A stretch of DNA of 64,000 nt from G965207345 sp965207345 (lineage in GTDB: Bacteria > Pseudomonadota > Gammaproteobacteria > PS1 > Pseudothioglobaceae): NCBI GenBank assembly GCA_965207345.1, contig OZ242280.1, forward strand, positions 620,001 to 684,000, read 5' to 3'. The notes beneath the pieces were generated by a model. It was not told where the DNA came from. It made no database searches and saw only the letters and a list, made by a program, of their open reading frames with translations. Shown one piece after another: positions 47,723-56,849 of the stretch. The translations under genes were made by a program, and so were the position numbers. Positions within the stretch are counted from its first letter, which is position 1. Each line of letters begins with the position of its first letter.

Positions 47723-48721
47723 GTTTTGTCCCTTCAATTGTTTAACTGCATCCAAAACTTGCTTTGGCTCGAGATAACGCATACACTGATGATGTCCTAG
47801 CGGACAGTGCCTTTTCATACATGGTTGGCAGACTAATTCTTTTTTAACTATAATACTATTTTTATTTTGCCATGGCGCTGTTTCTTTTGTGTTCGTTGGT
47901 CCAAAAATTGCCACTGTTGGCACCGAAAAAGCAGCAGCAATGTGCATCGGTCCGCTGTCTGTAGTGATGAATAAATCTAGGTTTTTTATGTGATAAATTA
48001 GTGTATCTATATCTGTTTTTCCCGCTAAATTTTCTGCGTGAACTCCTGCTAATAATAATATCTTATGAATTTCACTAGCGATATTAAATTCATTTTTAGA
48101 GCCAAAAATTTTAATGTCATAACGAGATGATAATGCAAGCCCAACATCAGAAAAATGCGCTGGATACCATCTTTTTGCACTGCCATAAGTAGCACCAGGA
48201 TTTATGCCTAAAATAGGTTTTTTATGTTTTACTGTTTTATTTTTTTTGTGCTTAGTTTGCACACTATAAAGTTTTAAGCTAGAAATTCTAGTGGAAGTAT
48301 TTAAACTACGGTCAATAAAATTGTGGTATTTTATTACTTGGTGCGTCGTATTTTGATAATGCTTTTTTTTAAATTGATAACGATATTTTGTGCGAGCGCA
48401 CATGAGTAAAAAAGTAGCACGAAGTGAGCTACGAAAAGAAAACGCTAAATCAAAAATGCCCAATTTTCTTATGAGATGATAAGTATGATAATATGATTTT
48501 TTTAATACAAGTGTCTCACTAATACTTGGATGATGTTTTAGCGCAGCTAGCGCAATTTTTGAACCGACCAGCACAATACATGGGTTCTTATGGTTATTCT
48601 GGCTGTTTTTATTTTCATTATCTTTTTCTAAATACGATAGTAAATTTTCTATCGCTGGTGTTACCATAACAGCATCCCCTAACCATGTTGGTAGCTCAAT
48701 TAGAACACGATAATTAGACAT
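47714..48721 (-). CDS. waaF: ADP-heptose--LPS heptosyltransferase II
   Basis: GT-9 family enzyme adding the second heptose to the LPS inner core. RVLIELPTWLGDAVMVTPAI at the N-terminus, then the central LGINPGATYGSAKRWYPAHF and C-terminal LFITTDSGPMHIAAAFSVPTVAIFGPTNT, all typical. A late C-x-x-C/H cluster (CQPCMKRHCPLGHHQCM) is also characteristic of WaaF. Length 335 is normal. It uses the ADP-heptose made by HldE/HldD/GmhB encoded 10 kb away. Confidence 0.93.
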   Translation of the reverse strand: MSNYRVLIELPTWLGDAVMVTPAIENLLSYLEKDNENKNSQNNHKNPCIVLVGSKIALAALKHHPSISETLVLKKSYYHTYHLIRKLGIFDLAFSFRSSLRATFLLMCARTKYRYQFKKKHYQNTTHQVIKYHNFIDRSLNTSTRISSLKLYSVQTKHKKNKTVKHKKPILGINPGATYGSAKRWYPAHFSDVGLALSSRYDIKIFGSKNEFNIASEIHKILLLAGVHAENLAGKTDIDTLIYHIKNLDLFITTDSGPMHIAAAFSVPTVAIFGPTNTKETAPWQNKNSIIVKKELVCQPCMKRHCPLGHHQCMRYLEPKQVLDAVKQLKGQNLT

Positions 48722-48825
48722 TTAATTTAACAGGTTATAAATTAGCATAAAACTTCCAAATTTATGATGTCCTTGTATTTTTGTATTAAATACTATAGTA
48801 GAAAATTAGTTTGTTATTGAAGAGC

Positions 48826-50034
48826 TTAATTTTTTTCTAAAGCGAGGCAGTTAGTACTGAGCATGCCAATTTTCTGCATTGCTTTTAATTTACCATCCAC
48901 ATAATACATAGCAAGTTTATCACGCTCCCATGGGGGGATGTGGCGCTCTTGTAAGATTTTTTTTAAAGGTTTAGAATGTTTTTGGTTGGGCAATCTGCAA
49001 CGTTGTCCATACACTCTGTAGCGCACTTCAAATCCTTTTTTATTTTCAAAGCGTGTGCGAAATAGACAGGATTGATGATTTAAAGACATATTGGTATTTA
49101 GTATATAAAGTTCATTTTGATATCGTCTTGCTTCATAGTAAGACCATTTGACTAGTGGCCTAGCATCTAGTTTTGCCGTGAGCAGAGTATTTATAATTTG
49201 TTTTAGTATTTTTTCACAAGGCATTAAAATATGCTGTTCACAGAAATAATAGCGCAGAATATTGCCTATACGCGCTTTAGGTAAATGATTAAGAGCATCA
49301 ATAATAAAACGCCCATTGGCACTAACTAGTTTGAAATATTTAATATCTTGCTTAGCTAAATCTTGAAGTAAGGAAAAAGTTTCACCTTGATGTTTAGCAG
49401 TTCTTGTTAAACATTTTATAATACCGTTATAGCGTGTTTTAATCAGAGGTAGTAATGTGTGGCGAATAAAATTACGACGAAAATACGTATTAAAATTGCT
49501 TTCATCTTCAATAAATTTTAATTGATGCTCCTTAGCATAACGACTAATTTCTATTTTTTCAAGAGATAAAAACGGACGATAATATAAGTTTTTGCCAAAT
49601 TTTTTAAGCATAGGCATTGATGATAAGCCAGCAATACCAGAACCTCTAAATAATTGTAATAACAACGTTTCTGCTTGGTCTTGCGCATGATGTGCCGTGC
49701 ACAAAACTTCATTTTTTTTAAGATGACTCAATAAAACTTGATAACGCATATCGCGAGCATTCTTTTCAATATTATTTTTTTTGCTTGGAAAAATATCAAT
49801 ACAGATATATTTAACATGATTTGATGTGCAAAGTATTTGACAAAAGTCTGCCCACTTATCTGAATGTCTGTGTAGATGATGATTAATATGCACTGCTCTA
49901 AGTTTTACATCTGAATAATGCATGCGCAAATAATGAAACAATACTACAGAATCTAAACCACCACTTAAAGCGACCACGATTGTTTTATGTCGTAGTAAGT
50001 TAGATTGCAGTAAATCAGTTTTTAAATTGTCCAA
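48826..50034 (-). CDS. tilS: tRNA(Ile)-lysidine synthase
   Basis: Converts C34 of the CAU-anticodon tRNA-Ile to lysidine so it reads AUA. PP-loop VVALSGGLDSVVLFHYL is near residues 20-36, with HHAQDQAETLLLQLFRGSG further on and a C-terminal TilS domain. Length 402 is slightly short but complete. Its start overlaps the accA end by 20 bases, the usual accA-tilS pairing. Confidence 0.94.
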   Translation of the reverse strand: MDNLKTDLLQSNLLRHKTIVVALSGGLDSVVLFHYLRMHYSDVKLRAVHINHHLHRHSDKWADFCQILCTSNHVKYICIDIFPSKKNNIEKNARDMRYQVLLSHLKKNEVLCTAHHAQDQAETLLLQLFRGSGIAGLSSMPMLKKFGKNLYYRPFLSLEKIEISRYAKEHQLKFIEDESNFNTYFRRNFIRHTLLPLIKTRYNGIIKCLTRTAKHQGETFSLLQDLAKQDIKYFKLVSANGRFIIDALNHLPKARIGNILRYYFCEQHILMPCEKILKQIINTLLTAKLDARPLVKWSYYEARRYQNELYILNTNMSLNHQSCLFRTRFENKKGFEVRYRVYGQRCRLPNQKHSKPLKKILQERHIPPWERDKLAMYYVDGKLKAMQKIGMLSTNCLALEKN

Positions 50035-50965
50035 AGTTTAAGATTTTTTCTTGACGCTTAGCTAACAATGTTGCTAAATCTAATTTCTTTAAAGAATTTA
50101 ACTCGCTAATTAAGGCGCCTTTTAAAAGTATTTTTGCTTCTTCCGGTCTGCGGTGCACGCCACCTAGGGGTTCAGGAATAATGCTATCAATTAACCCATA
50201 TTTTTTAAGATGACTACTCGTTAATTTCAAATGCTCCGCAGCAATATTTGCTTTGCTAGCATCTTTATATAAAATGGAAGCACAGCCTTCGGGCGAAATT
50301 ACCGCATAAATACTATATTCAAACATCATAACTCTATCAGCAATACCAATTGCGAGCGCTCCGCCCGAACCGCCTTCACCGATAATTACTGAGACAATTG
50401 GTGTCTTAAGCATCGCCATTGTTTTAAGACTAGTTGCAATAGCTTTACTTTGCCCCCTTTCTTCAGCGTCCGCACCAGGATAAGCACCAGGTGTATCAAC
50501 AAAAGTAATTACAGGTAAATTAAATTTTTGTGCAAGTTTCATCAACCTGCATGCTTTACGATAACCCTCAGGTTTGGGCATGCCAAAATTGTGTGTTATT
50601 TTTTCTTGTGTTGTACGCCCTTTTTGTTGTCCAATAAATAATATTGCCTGTCCAGATAGTGTAGCTAGACCGCCAATGATAGAGAGGTCATCAGCATATA
50701 TACCATCGCCATGTAGCTCAACAAAATTTTCAAATATATCAGGTAAATAATCTAGTGTATAAAGCCTTTTAGGGTGTCTAGCAAGTTGTGTAATTTGCCA
50801 ATCATCAAGTTGCGAAAAAATTCTGCGCGTAACCTGCTCGCCTTGTTTTTTTAGTAGTTCCAGCTCCTTGGCTAAATTTATATTATCTGTTAGATTAGCT
50901 AACGCATTAATTTTATCTTCTAACTCAGAGATAGGTTGTTCAAAATCAAGGTAATCTAAGTCCAT
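50015..50965 (-). CDS. accA: Acetyl-CoA carboxylase carboxyltransferase subunit alpha
   Basis: Part of the carboxyltransferase that makes malonyl-CoA. The start DYLDFEQPISELEDKI is typical of AccA; the catalytic core has NFGMPKPEGYRKACRLMKLA, TFVDTPGAYPGADAEERGQ and the oxyanion segment VIGEGGSGGALAIGIADRV. Length 316 is normal. accD, its partner, is not in the window, nor upstream of folC where it often lies. Confidence 0.97.
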   Translation of the reverse strand: MDLDYLDFEQPISELEDKINALANLTDNINLAKELELLKKQGEQVTRRIFSQLDDWQITQLARHPKRLYTLDYLPDIFENFVELHGDGIYADDLSIIGGLATLSGQAILFIGQQKGRTTQEKITHNFGMPKPEGYRKACRLMKLAQKFNLPVITFVDTPGAYPGADAEERGQSKAIATSLKTMAMLKTPIVSVIIGEGGSGGALAIGIADRVMMFEYSIYAVISPEGCASILYKDASKANIAAEHLKLTSSHLKKYGLIDSIIPEPLGGVHRRPEEAKILLKGALISELNSLKKLDLATLLAKRQEKILNFGQFKN

Positions 50966-51042
50966 AACTTAAGCAAAATTAGGTGACTTAAATATTGTTT
51001 ACTAAAGCATATCACCTAGAATAAAGTTAGTATAAAATCAGA

Positions 51043-51414
51043 CTATAAAATGCTAAAAACGCCAAGCAAGAAAATACAAGTATATTTATAAGCAGAATTT
51101 GATGCGCTTAATTCATCACAATTTTTATAAATTTTTTCACCCACATCTTCCACTGGTCCAGTTGGATAGCCCACTGGTCTTTCTGATAAATCGGGCTTAG
51201 ATAGTTTTTTATCTTTTCTGACAACAGGTGGTGCTTCTAGTATTACTTTTGGTTCTACTACAGGTGATTTGCTCTTCCCCTTGATTGAATCAAGCATCTC
51301 TACAGGTGCTAAATCCCTATCATTACCGCCTGCATAACTAGAATTAATATAAAAAATACCTAGACTAAAACTTAATACTAAAGTAAGGGGGGTCATGATG
51401 TGCTTGTATACCAT
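51043..51414 (-). CDS. Small exported protein with C-terminal hydrophobic tail
   Basis: Family not recognised. 123 residues; GGAG lies seven bases before the ATG. An N-terminal signal segment (about 7-28, ending SSYAGG), a Pro/Lys-rich middle (about 45-90) likely in the periplasm, and a hydrophobic C-terminus (about 108-122) that could anchor it. Divergent from cmoB, facing accA. Confidence 0.55.
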   Translation of the reverse strand: MVYKHIMTPLTLVLSFSLGIFYINSSYAGGNDRDLAPVEMLDSIKGKSKSPVVEPKVILEAPPVVRKDKKLSKPDLSERPVGYPTGPVEDVGEKIYKNCDELSASNSAYKYTCIFLLGVFSIL

Positions 51415-51483
51415 ATTTATTCTCCAACTGACAAAGTATAATACCCTCGTAAATCTGTTCCAACAGATTTAGACTATATTATA

Positions 51484-52473
51484 ATGCTATCATCACACTT
51501 TGTGGCTATTGATTTAAAAAAAATAACACCGACTCTTTCTGGTCTGGAAAATTATAAAACACTGCTTTCACAGTCAAAGCGCGCTTTATCAAATCGTCAT
51601 GGCGATAAAATGCACTGGGACTTGGCGCTATCAGAAATTAAAAAATGTCAAAAAGGGAGGTTATCGCTGGAGATGCCCTATATTTCTATTTCGGGTGTTC
51701 ACTGTAACAAAAATTTACTTCAAAGCTATTTGAGTACTTTTTTGCCTTGGCGTAAAGGTCCTTATAAAATAGATGACTTGATAATTGATAGCGAGTGGCG
51801 TGGTAATTTAAAATGGCAAAGAGTGGCACCGCATATTAATTTAGAAAATAAAGTGGTGCTTGATGTTGGTAGTGGTAACGGTTATTTTAGTTATCATATA
51901 GCATTGTCTGGTGCTAAATTAACACTGGCGCTTGAACCATTCTTGTTATTTGTATATCAGTTTTATGCGCTTTATGAACTCATTAAAAAACCACCTCCCA
52001 TCGCCTTGTTACCGCTTCGTTTGGAGAATATTAGCTCCAAGACACACTTTGACATCATTTTTTCCATGGGTGTTTTGTATCATCAAAAATCGCCTATTGA
52101 ACATTTACTACGCCTAAAAAAATTACTCACAATGAAGGGTGTATTAGTTTTAGAAACTTTAGTGATAGAGGGTGATTTAGGATATGCTTTGATGCCTAAA
52201 AATCGTTACGCTTGTATGGCGAATGTTTGGTTTCTGCCAAGCATAAGTACTTTAATATCTTATTTGCAAAGATGCGGTTTTGAGTACGTTAAAATACTAG
52301 ATATAAGTAAAACAACTAAAATAGAACAGCACAAGACCCCTTGGCTTAGCAAACACGCTAAATCTTTAGAGGATTTTTTAGATGCTAAAAATGATGCCTA
52401 CACCATAGAAGGTTATCCTGCACCAAAACGTGCACTTTGCTTTTGTCAGAAAGTAGCTAATTCTCTTCGTTGA
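51484..52473 (+). CDS. cmoB: tRNA U34 carboxymethyltransferase
   Basis: Transfers a carboxymethyl group from carboxy-SAM to 5-hydroxyuridine at the wobble position (cmo5U). The SAM-fold motif VVLDVGSGNGYFSYHIALSGA is near residue 123, preceded by the family motif DSEWRGNLKWQRV; FDIIFSMGVLYHQKSPIEHL and TLVIEGD are also CmoB features. Length 329 is normal. cmoA, which makes carboxy-SAM, is not in the window. Confidence 0.94.
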   Translation: MLSSHFVAIDLKKITPTLSGLENYKTLLSQSKRALSNRHGDKMHWDLALSEIKKCQKGRLSLEMPYISISGVHCNKNLLQSYLSTFLPWRKGPYKIDDLIIDSEWRGNLKWQRVAPHINLENKVVLDVGSGNGYFSYHIALSGAKLTLALEPFLLFVYQFYALYELIKKPPPIALLPLRLENISSKTHFDIIFSMGVLYHQKSPIEHLLRLKKLLTMKGVLVLETLVIEGDLGYALMPKNRYACMANVWFLPSISTLISYLQRCGFEYVKILDISKTTKIEQHKTPWLSKHAKSLEDFLDAKNDAYTIEGYPAPKRALCFCQKVANSLR

Positions 52474-52536
52474 CAAGTGCCTGCTTTCTGGTATAACCCT
52501 TAGTAATTTTTGTATCCATTTATATTCTGGGTGATT

Positions 52537-52713
52537 ATGTCCGATGCACTAACTTCATTAACCGAGCGAATTGAACATCTTATTGCTCTTTATAAAAAAC
52601 TGGAGTTAGAAAATGAAATGCTTAAATCTGAAAATGCTGCACAGCTACTAAAAATTGAAAAAACCAAGGTGACGCTTAAAAATCTCATTGAAAAAATAAA
52701 TACACAGATTTAG
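52537..52713 (+). CDS. ZapB-like short coiled-coil protein
   Basis: 58 residues from the ATG at 52537; the longer frame from 52510 adds a hydrophobic start with no support. Nearly all of it is a predicted coiled coil (LTERIEHLIALYKKLELENE and on). Small coiled-coil genes of this kind commonly precede zapA in proteobacteria, and it lies 110 bases before zapA here. A role in Z-ring assembly with ZapA is inferred from this context. Confidence 0.65.
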   Translation: MSDALTSLTERIEHLIALYKKLELENEMLKSENAAQLLKIEKTKVTLKNLIEKINTQI

Positions 52714-52822
52714 TCAGCAAACTTAAATAATAAAAGCTACACTATATTATATTTTATATTACGTTTTTGAATTTTTTAAATTATAATTCAACGTTACATT
52801 TTTTTAAATCGCATTCTTGCAC

Positions 52823-53131
52823 ATGTATAAATCTATTACTATTTTTAATCATACTTTTGATATTAATTGTGCACAATCAGATGAGGTTTTTGTTGATAAG
52901 GCAGTACATTTACTTAACGGACGTCTATCTGAGCTTAGTAAAAAGAATAAAAATTCAGAAAAAATTTTATTGATGTCAGTGCTTAGCCTGCTTGCAGAAC
53001 AACTAAAAGTAGAGAAAAATATCTATGATGAAAAAATGGAAATACACACATATCTCACTGAGCAAAATGAGTCATTGTTTGCTTTAAATGCTAAATTAGG
53101 GGAAATTTCAAAGCGAGAAGATTTATACTAA
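52823..53131 (+). CDS. zapA: Cell division protein ZapA
   Basis: Cytosolic FtsZ-binding protein that bundles protofilaments. The ATG at 52823 is preferred over an upstream TTG. About 102 residues: the N-terminal globular part (SITIFNHTFDINC, VDKAVHLLNGRLSEL) is followed by a long coiled coil (about 50-98). In enterobacteria zapA adjoins ssrS-ygfA; here those genes are some 47 kb away, so the ancestral block has been split. Confidence 0.8.
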   Translation: MYKSITIFNHTFDINCAQSDEVFVDKAVHLLNGRLSELSKKNKNSEKILLMSVLSLLAEQLKVEKNIYDEKMEIHTYLTEQNESLFALNAKLGEISKREDLY

Positions 53132-53156
53132 TGCCATTTTTTGTTAATATCTGTCA

Positions 53157-53978
53157 GTGTTTTCAATAAGAAACGCATTTAATAAAGCAGCAGTTACTTA
53201 TAATCAGTCTGCGGTTTTGCAACGGGAAATTTGTGCACGCCTAGCGCAGCACTTAGATTTAATTCGCCTGTGCGATACAAAATATATTATTGATTTAGGT
53301 GCAGGGACAGGTATTAGCACAAAATATTTGCGTAATTATTTTTCGCATAGCCGGATATTTGCTTTAGATATTGCTGAAAAAATGCTTGGTATTAATAAAA
53401 GGCAAAATAAAAATACATTTGGTATTTGTGCTGATGCACATTATTTGCCATTTCCTGACAATAGTATTGATGTTATTTTTTCTAATTTAATGCTGCAGTG
53501 GTGCATAGATACTAAGGTAGTGTTTAGGGAATGTGCGCGCGTATTAATAAATGGCGGCTTATTTATTTTTTCAAGTTTTGGTGTCGATACTTTGTGCGAG
53601 CTGAAAAAAAGCTGGGCGCGTGTTGATCATGAAAAAATGCACGTTAATACATTCTTAGATATGCATACAATCGGTGATATGCTTGTAGGATCTGGACTAA
53701 CACAGCCAGTAATGGAAACTGAATATATCAAGCTTACTTACCATAAAGTAAGTGATTTAATACATGATTTAAAAGCTATTGGTGCGCACGTAATAACCGA
53801 TGGAAAAATTATTAAAAAACAAAATACACTAACAGGCAAACACAAATTTCAAAAAATGCTGAACCACTATGAACTATTTAGACATGCTGGAAAATTACCT
53901 GCAACTTATGAAGTAATTTATGGTCATGCTTGGAATACAAAAAAGAGCGAAGGAGGAATTAAATTAGACAATAATTAA
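53157..53978 (+). CDS. bioC: Malonyl-ACP O-methyltransferase
   Basis: SAM enzyme that methylates malonyl-ACP to start pimelate synthesis for biotin. The N-terminal FNKAAVTYNQSAVLQREI is the classic BioC pattern, followed by IIDLGAGTGISTKYL (SAM motif I, about residue 44), ALDIAEKML and SNLMLQWC. Length 273 is normal. GTG start at 53157. No other bio gene is seen in the window. Confidence 0.88.
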   Translation: MFSIRNAFNKAAVTYNQSAVLQREICARLAQHLDLIRLCDTKYIIDLGAGTGISTKYLRNYFSHSRIFALDIAEKMLGINKRQNKNTFGICADAHYLPFPDNSIDVIFSNLMLQWCIDTKVVFRECARVLINGGLFIFSSFGVDTLCELKKSWARVDHEKMHVNTFLDMHTIGDMLVGSGLTQPVMETEYIKLTYHKVSDLIHDLKAIGAHVITDGKIIKKQNTLTGKHKFQKMLNHYELFRHAGKLPATYEVIYGHAWNTKKSEGGIKLDNN

Positions 53979-54005
53979 AATATAACATAAAAGTAATTAT
54001 TTTTT

Positions 54006-54648
54006 GAAACCCTTACACAGCTCACCACTCTTCACCTCAATTCCTGTTTTTGATTTTTCTTAAAGTATTCCCAAAAAATTCTATATTCTCCTGAACCTGC
54101 TTGTTTATTTTACTTCTTCACATTATTTCTTATCCCTTCTAGGTATTTTGAATACAATAACCCTTATGTTGTTGCATTTGTTTAAAAATCATCATACCTG
54201 TTTTAAAATTATGACTAATGGCAATTAGTTGTATTCGGGTTTTGTTTCTCTTTAACCCTAAGTATCTCGCCCTAACTAAGCTGTGATGTTGTTTTAATAA
54301 TCCAAAGGTTTGCTCAACAACATAACAGACCTTTGAGCATTGTTTATTCTGTTTCTTTTGTTGCTTGGTTAGCCGATTTATTTCTATAAGCACGGTGTAT
54401 AATTTGATTAGGCCATTACAAAGGCTTTATCACTTAAGTTATGTAGTTTTGATAAAGTCTATTCTACTTATTGCCAGTTAATAATGTTATGGATATCATT
54501 TATTCAGATAAGGATTATGTTGAATAACAAGTGTATCTGCCAGTGGTTGTTGTTGGGTTTGTTTCCAAGACATTTGAAGTTTTTTGTGGCTAGTTAGATA
54601 GTGTTTTATTTTACTAGATAGGGTTTTTAGTGGGGTTGTGCAAAGGTT
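54006..54648 (-). mobile_element. IS5-like insertion sequence remnant
   Basis: The left end starts GAAACCCTTACACAG at 54006 and the right end near 54633-54648 reads TTGTGCAAAGGTTTA, an imperfect inverted match. Between them lies a decayed, internally deleted transposase on the minus strand. At about 640 bases it is roughly half the size of an intact IS5-family element. A second, solitary copy of the left end lies at 56264-56336. Confidence 0.65.
54139..54590 (-). pseudogene. IS5-family transposase, fragmented
   Basis: On the minus strand the N-terminal piece reads MSWKQTQQQPLADTLVIQHN, then INWQ, VE, TLSKLHNLSDKAFVMA interrupted by stops. The C-terminal piece (54139-54393) reads VEQTFGLLKQHHSLVRARYL and GLKRNKTRIQLIAISHNFK, the usual C-terminal motif of IS5 DDE transposases with the final catalytic Glu region. 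The central domain is missing. Not functional. Confidence 0.75.
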
Positions 54649-54689
54649 TATTTTTATTAAAAAAAATAAAAAATCAAGAAAAATAATGG

Positions 54690-55247
54690 TTAAACTTCTA
54701 ATAAACTTTTTTCTTTTTCTGCTAGGATATTATTAATATCTTCAATATATACATCGGTTATTTTTTGAATATGATCCTCAGCCACGTGTGTTTCATCTTC
54801 AGATATTTCTTTTTCTTTGAGCAAAGTTTTAAAATCTGAATTTGCATCACGACGAATATTACGCACTGCTACTTTTGCTTTTTCCGTTTCTTCGCGCACT
54901 AATTTAATTAAATTTTGCCGTCTCTCCTCCGTGAGTGGCGGTAGTGGTACACGAATAACTTGGCCAGCAGAACTTGGATTTAATCCTAAATTAGCGCTGA
55001 TAATTGCTCTTTCAATCTCAGCAACTATCTCTTTTTCCCAAGGCGTAATTTTGAGCGTACGTGCATCTTCAGCATTAATGCTTGCAACTTGGTTGATAGG
55101 TACTAAATTGTCGTAATAATTTACTTGCACTTGCTCAAGTAAACTTGGATGAGCTCGCCCCGCACGTATTTTAGCCAGCGTACTTTTAAACGCCTCTCTA
55201 CTTTTATCCATACGTTTTAGGCTGTCATTATAAATATCATCAACCAT
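54690..55247 (-). CDS. frr: Ribosome recycling factor
   Basis: Splits post-termination ribosomes together with EF-G. The ATG at 55247 gives MVDDIYNDSLKRMDKSREAF, the family N-terminus, and 185 residues; a frame from 55292 adds 15 non-native residues. Motifs: LAKIRAGRAHPSLLEQVQVNYY, RVPLPPLTEERRQNLIKLVR and VRNIRRDANSDFK. It lies downstream of pyrH as in the common rpsB-tsf-pyrH-frr order, but rpsB and tsf are absent here. Confidence 0.97.
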   Translation of the reverse strand: MVDDIYNDSLKRMDKSREAFKSTLAKIRAGRAHPSLLEQVQVNYYDNLVPINQVASINAEDARTLKITPWEKEIVAEIERAIISANLGLNPSSAGQVIRVPLPPLTEERRQNLIKLVREETEKAKVAVRNIRRDANSDFKTLLKEKEISEDETHVAEDHIQKITDVYIEDINNILAEKEKSLLEV

Positions 55248-55314
55248 AATATCCCTCGCATTAAAATAACTTTTCCCAAAAATAAAAACCAATTAAAAGA
55301 TATTATTCTAACAT

Positions 55315-56037
55315 TTAATAAATAGTGGTACCATACTGTTTATCACCTTTTACTATACGCACTAATATATCTTTTTTACTGAACAAATCAAAGACACAAA
55401 TTTTTAAACCATGTGCTCTGCATAGAGTAAAAGCACTTGTATCCATCACTTTTAAATCACGTGCAATTGCTTCGTCAAAAGTAAGCCTATCAAAGCGTTT
55501 TGCCTTCGGATTATGAATAGGATCAGCATCATAAACGCCATCTACTTTAGTTGCTTTGAGTAAAATATCTGCATCAATTTCTATACCTCTAAGTGCTGCA
55601 GCACTATCTGTTGTAAAACAAGGATTTGCTGTGCCTGCTGAGAAAATAACTACCGTTTTATTAGCCAGTGCTGTTTTTGCTTTCTGATAATTAAGTGGCA
55701 TACATATACCGTTATCAATTCTAAAAGCGGACATTATAATCGCTGAAATATTATTGCTATTAAGCGTATCTGCGATAGCAATTCCGTTCATAACGGTGGC
55801 GAGCATACCAATATGATCAGCACTACTCCTTGTCATACCTGTCTTGATTAAATCATGACCTCTAAATAAATTACCGCCACCAACTACAAGTCCAACTTCA
55901 ACGCCAATATCTTGCAAACATTTAATATGCCAGACAATCTTGAGTAGCATATCGCGCATAATGCCTTGTTTTTTCCCGCCCGCTAACAACTCGCCGCTAA
56001 GTTTAAGCAGTATGCGCTGATAATATATATTATTCAT
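55315..56037 (-). CDS. pyrH: UMP kinase
   Basis: Amino-acid-kinase-fold enzyme phosphorylating UMP. Motifs: RILLKLSGELLAG at residues 9-21, GVEVGLVVGGGNLFRG near 45, DHIGMLATVMNGIAIAD, and IFSAGTANPCFTTDSAAALR. Length 240 is normal. It is cotranscribed with frr. Both lie between an IS remnant and a solitary IS end. Confidence 0.97.
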   Translation of the reverse strand: MNNIYYQRILLKLSGELLAGGKKQGIMRDMLLKIVWHIKCLQDIGVEVGLVVGGGNLFRGHDLIKTGMTRSSADHIGMLATVMNGIAIADTLNSNNISAIIMSAFRIDNGICMPLNYQKAKTALANKTVVIFSAGTANPCFTTDSAAALRGIEIDADILLKATKVDGVYDADPIHNPKAKRFDRLTFDEAIARDLKVMDTSAFTLCRAHGLKICVFDLFSKKDILVRIVKGDKQYGTTIY

Positions 56038-56263
56038 ATTTTTTAAGAGATAATAAATTCCTTTTCAAGAATTCAGCAATAATAAAAGTTGTATTTTACA
56101 ATAATTCCACGTATACGAAAGCGCATTAGAAACCACCATCATAAAGACATTGCTCGTAATTATATATTTTAATTTTGCTGATATTTCATCTTCATCTGCT
56201 TGATCAAACTATTAAAACGCCATGTAATAGCTTTTTGTCTGAATATCAATTTTTTAGTAAATA

Positions 56264-56336
56264 TTTTTTAGGAATACTTTAAGAAAAATTAAAAACAGGA
56301 ATTGAGGTGAAAAGTGGTGAGTTGTGTAAGGGTTTC
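56264..56336 (-). mobile_element. Solitary IS end, inverted copy of 54006-54078
   Basis: By eye 69 of 73 bases match the left end of the IS5-like remnant, in opposite orientation. No transposase sequence adjoins it. Its outer edge (GAAACCC read on the minus strand) is next to CTAG at 56336-56339 and 7 bases from the stop of the truncated adaptor gene. IS5 relatives often target short TA-centred sites such as CTAG. The rest of the gap 56038-56263 shows nothing I can name. Confidence 0.7.
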
Positions 56337-56342
56337 TAGTTA

Positions 56343-56849
56343 TTAATGCACAGATGTTAGGCGCATCAATAGTTGGGGGTGATGATGGTTTGTTATATTT
56401 CTAAGGTTTGGTGTTTCAATGATTTGTGCGTGAAAAGGTGCACGCAGTTGATATTTTTCTAATTCCAGCATTAATATTTTAATAAACATTTCTTGGGCAA
56501 TTTTTTCATATTTTGCTTTTTTATAAGCAATTTCTGCAAGCTCAACATCGCGTTTTGCACGCACTAAACGTTCATATAATTCCTGCGTTTGTTCAAATTT
56601 TAATTTCAAATCCAATGAGTTTTCTTCTAAAATATTAAACTCAGCTTGCGCGCGTGCTATCTTTGCTTTTATCTGTCTATCGTCAAAACTAACTAATAAT
56701 TCTCCCACTTGCACAATGCTATCAGCTTTAGCAATGTAGATAATTTTTGCTGATACCTCGGGATATATTTCATACGCATAAATATATACAAAAGAGTGAA
56801 AGCTTAATGTAAGCGATAAGATATATTTTTTTATGGTATTTTTTTTCAT
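56343..56849 (-). CDS. Efflux/secretion periplasmic adaptor (HlyD/MFP family), C-terminally truncated
   Basis: N-terminal signal-like segment, then half a biotinyl-lipoyl domain (IVQVGELLVSFDDRQIKAKI), a helical hairpin coiled coil (about 60-135) and the second lipoyl half (YQLRAPFHAQIIE), after which it stops at 168 residues. Family members usually exceed 300 residues and continue with beta-barrel and membrane-proximal domains. The stop lies 7 bases before a solitary IS end, so an insertion probably cut the gene. It overlaps the TolC-like gene by 4 bases. Probably inactive or reduced. Confidence 0.7.
   Translation of the reverse strand: MKKNTIKKYILSLTLSFHSFVYIYAYEIYPEVSAKIIYIAKADSIVQVGELLVSFDDRQIKAKIARAQAEFNILEENSLDLKLKFEQTQELYERLVRAKRDVELAEIAYKKAKYEKIAQEMFIKILMLELEKYQLRAPFHAQIIETPNLRNITNHHHPQLLMRLTSVH

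Noticed and set aside
54006..54078. Repeat as a conserved regulatory RNA or REP element
   Set aside because: One copy is joined to IS5-type transposase pieces with a matching opposite end, so an IS end explains it better.
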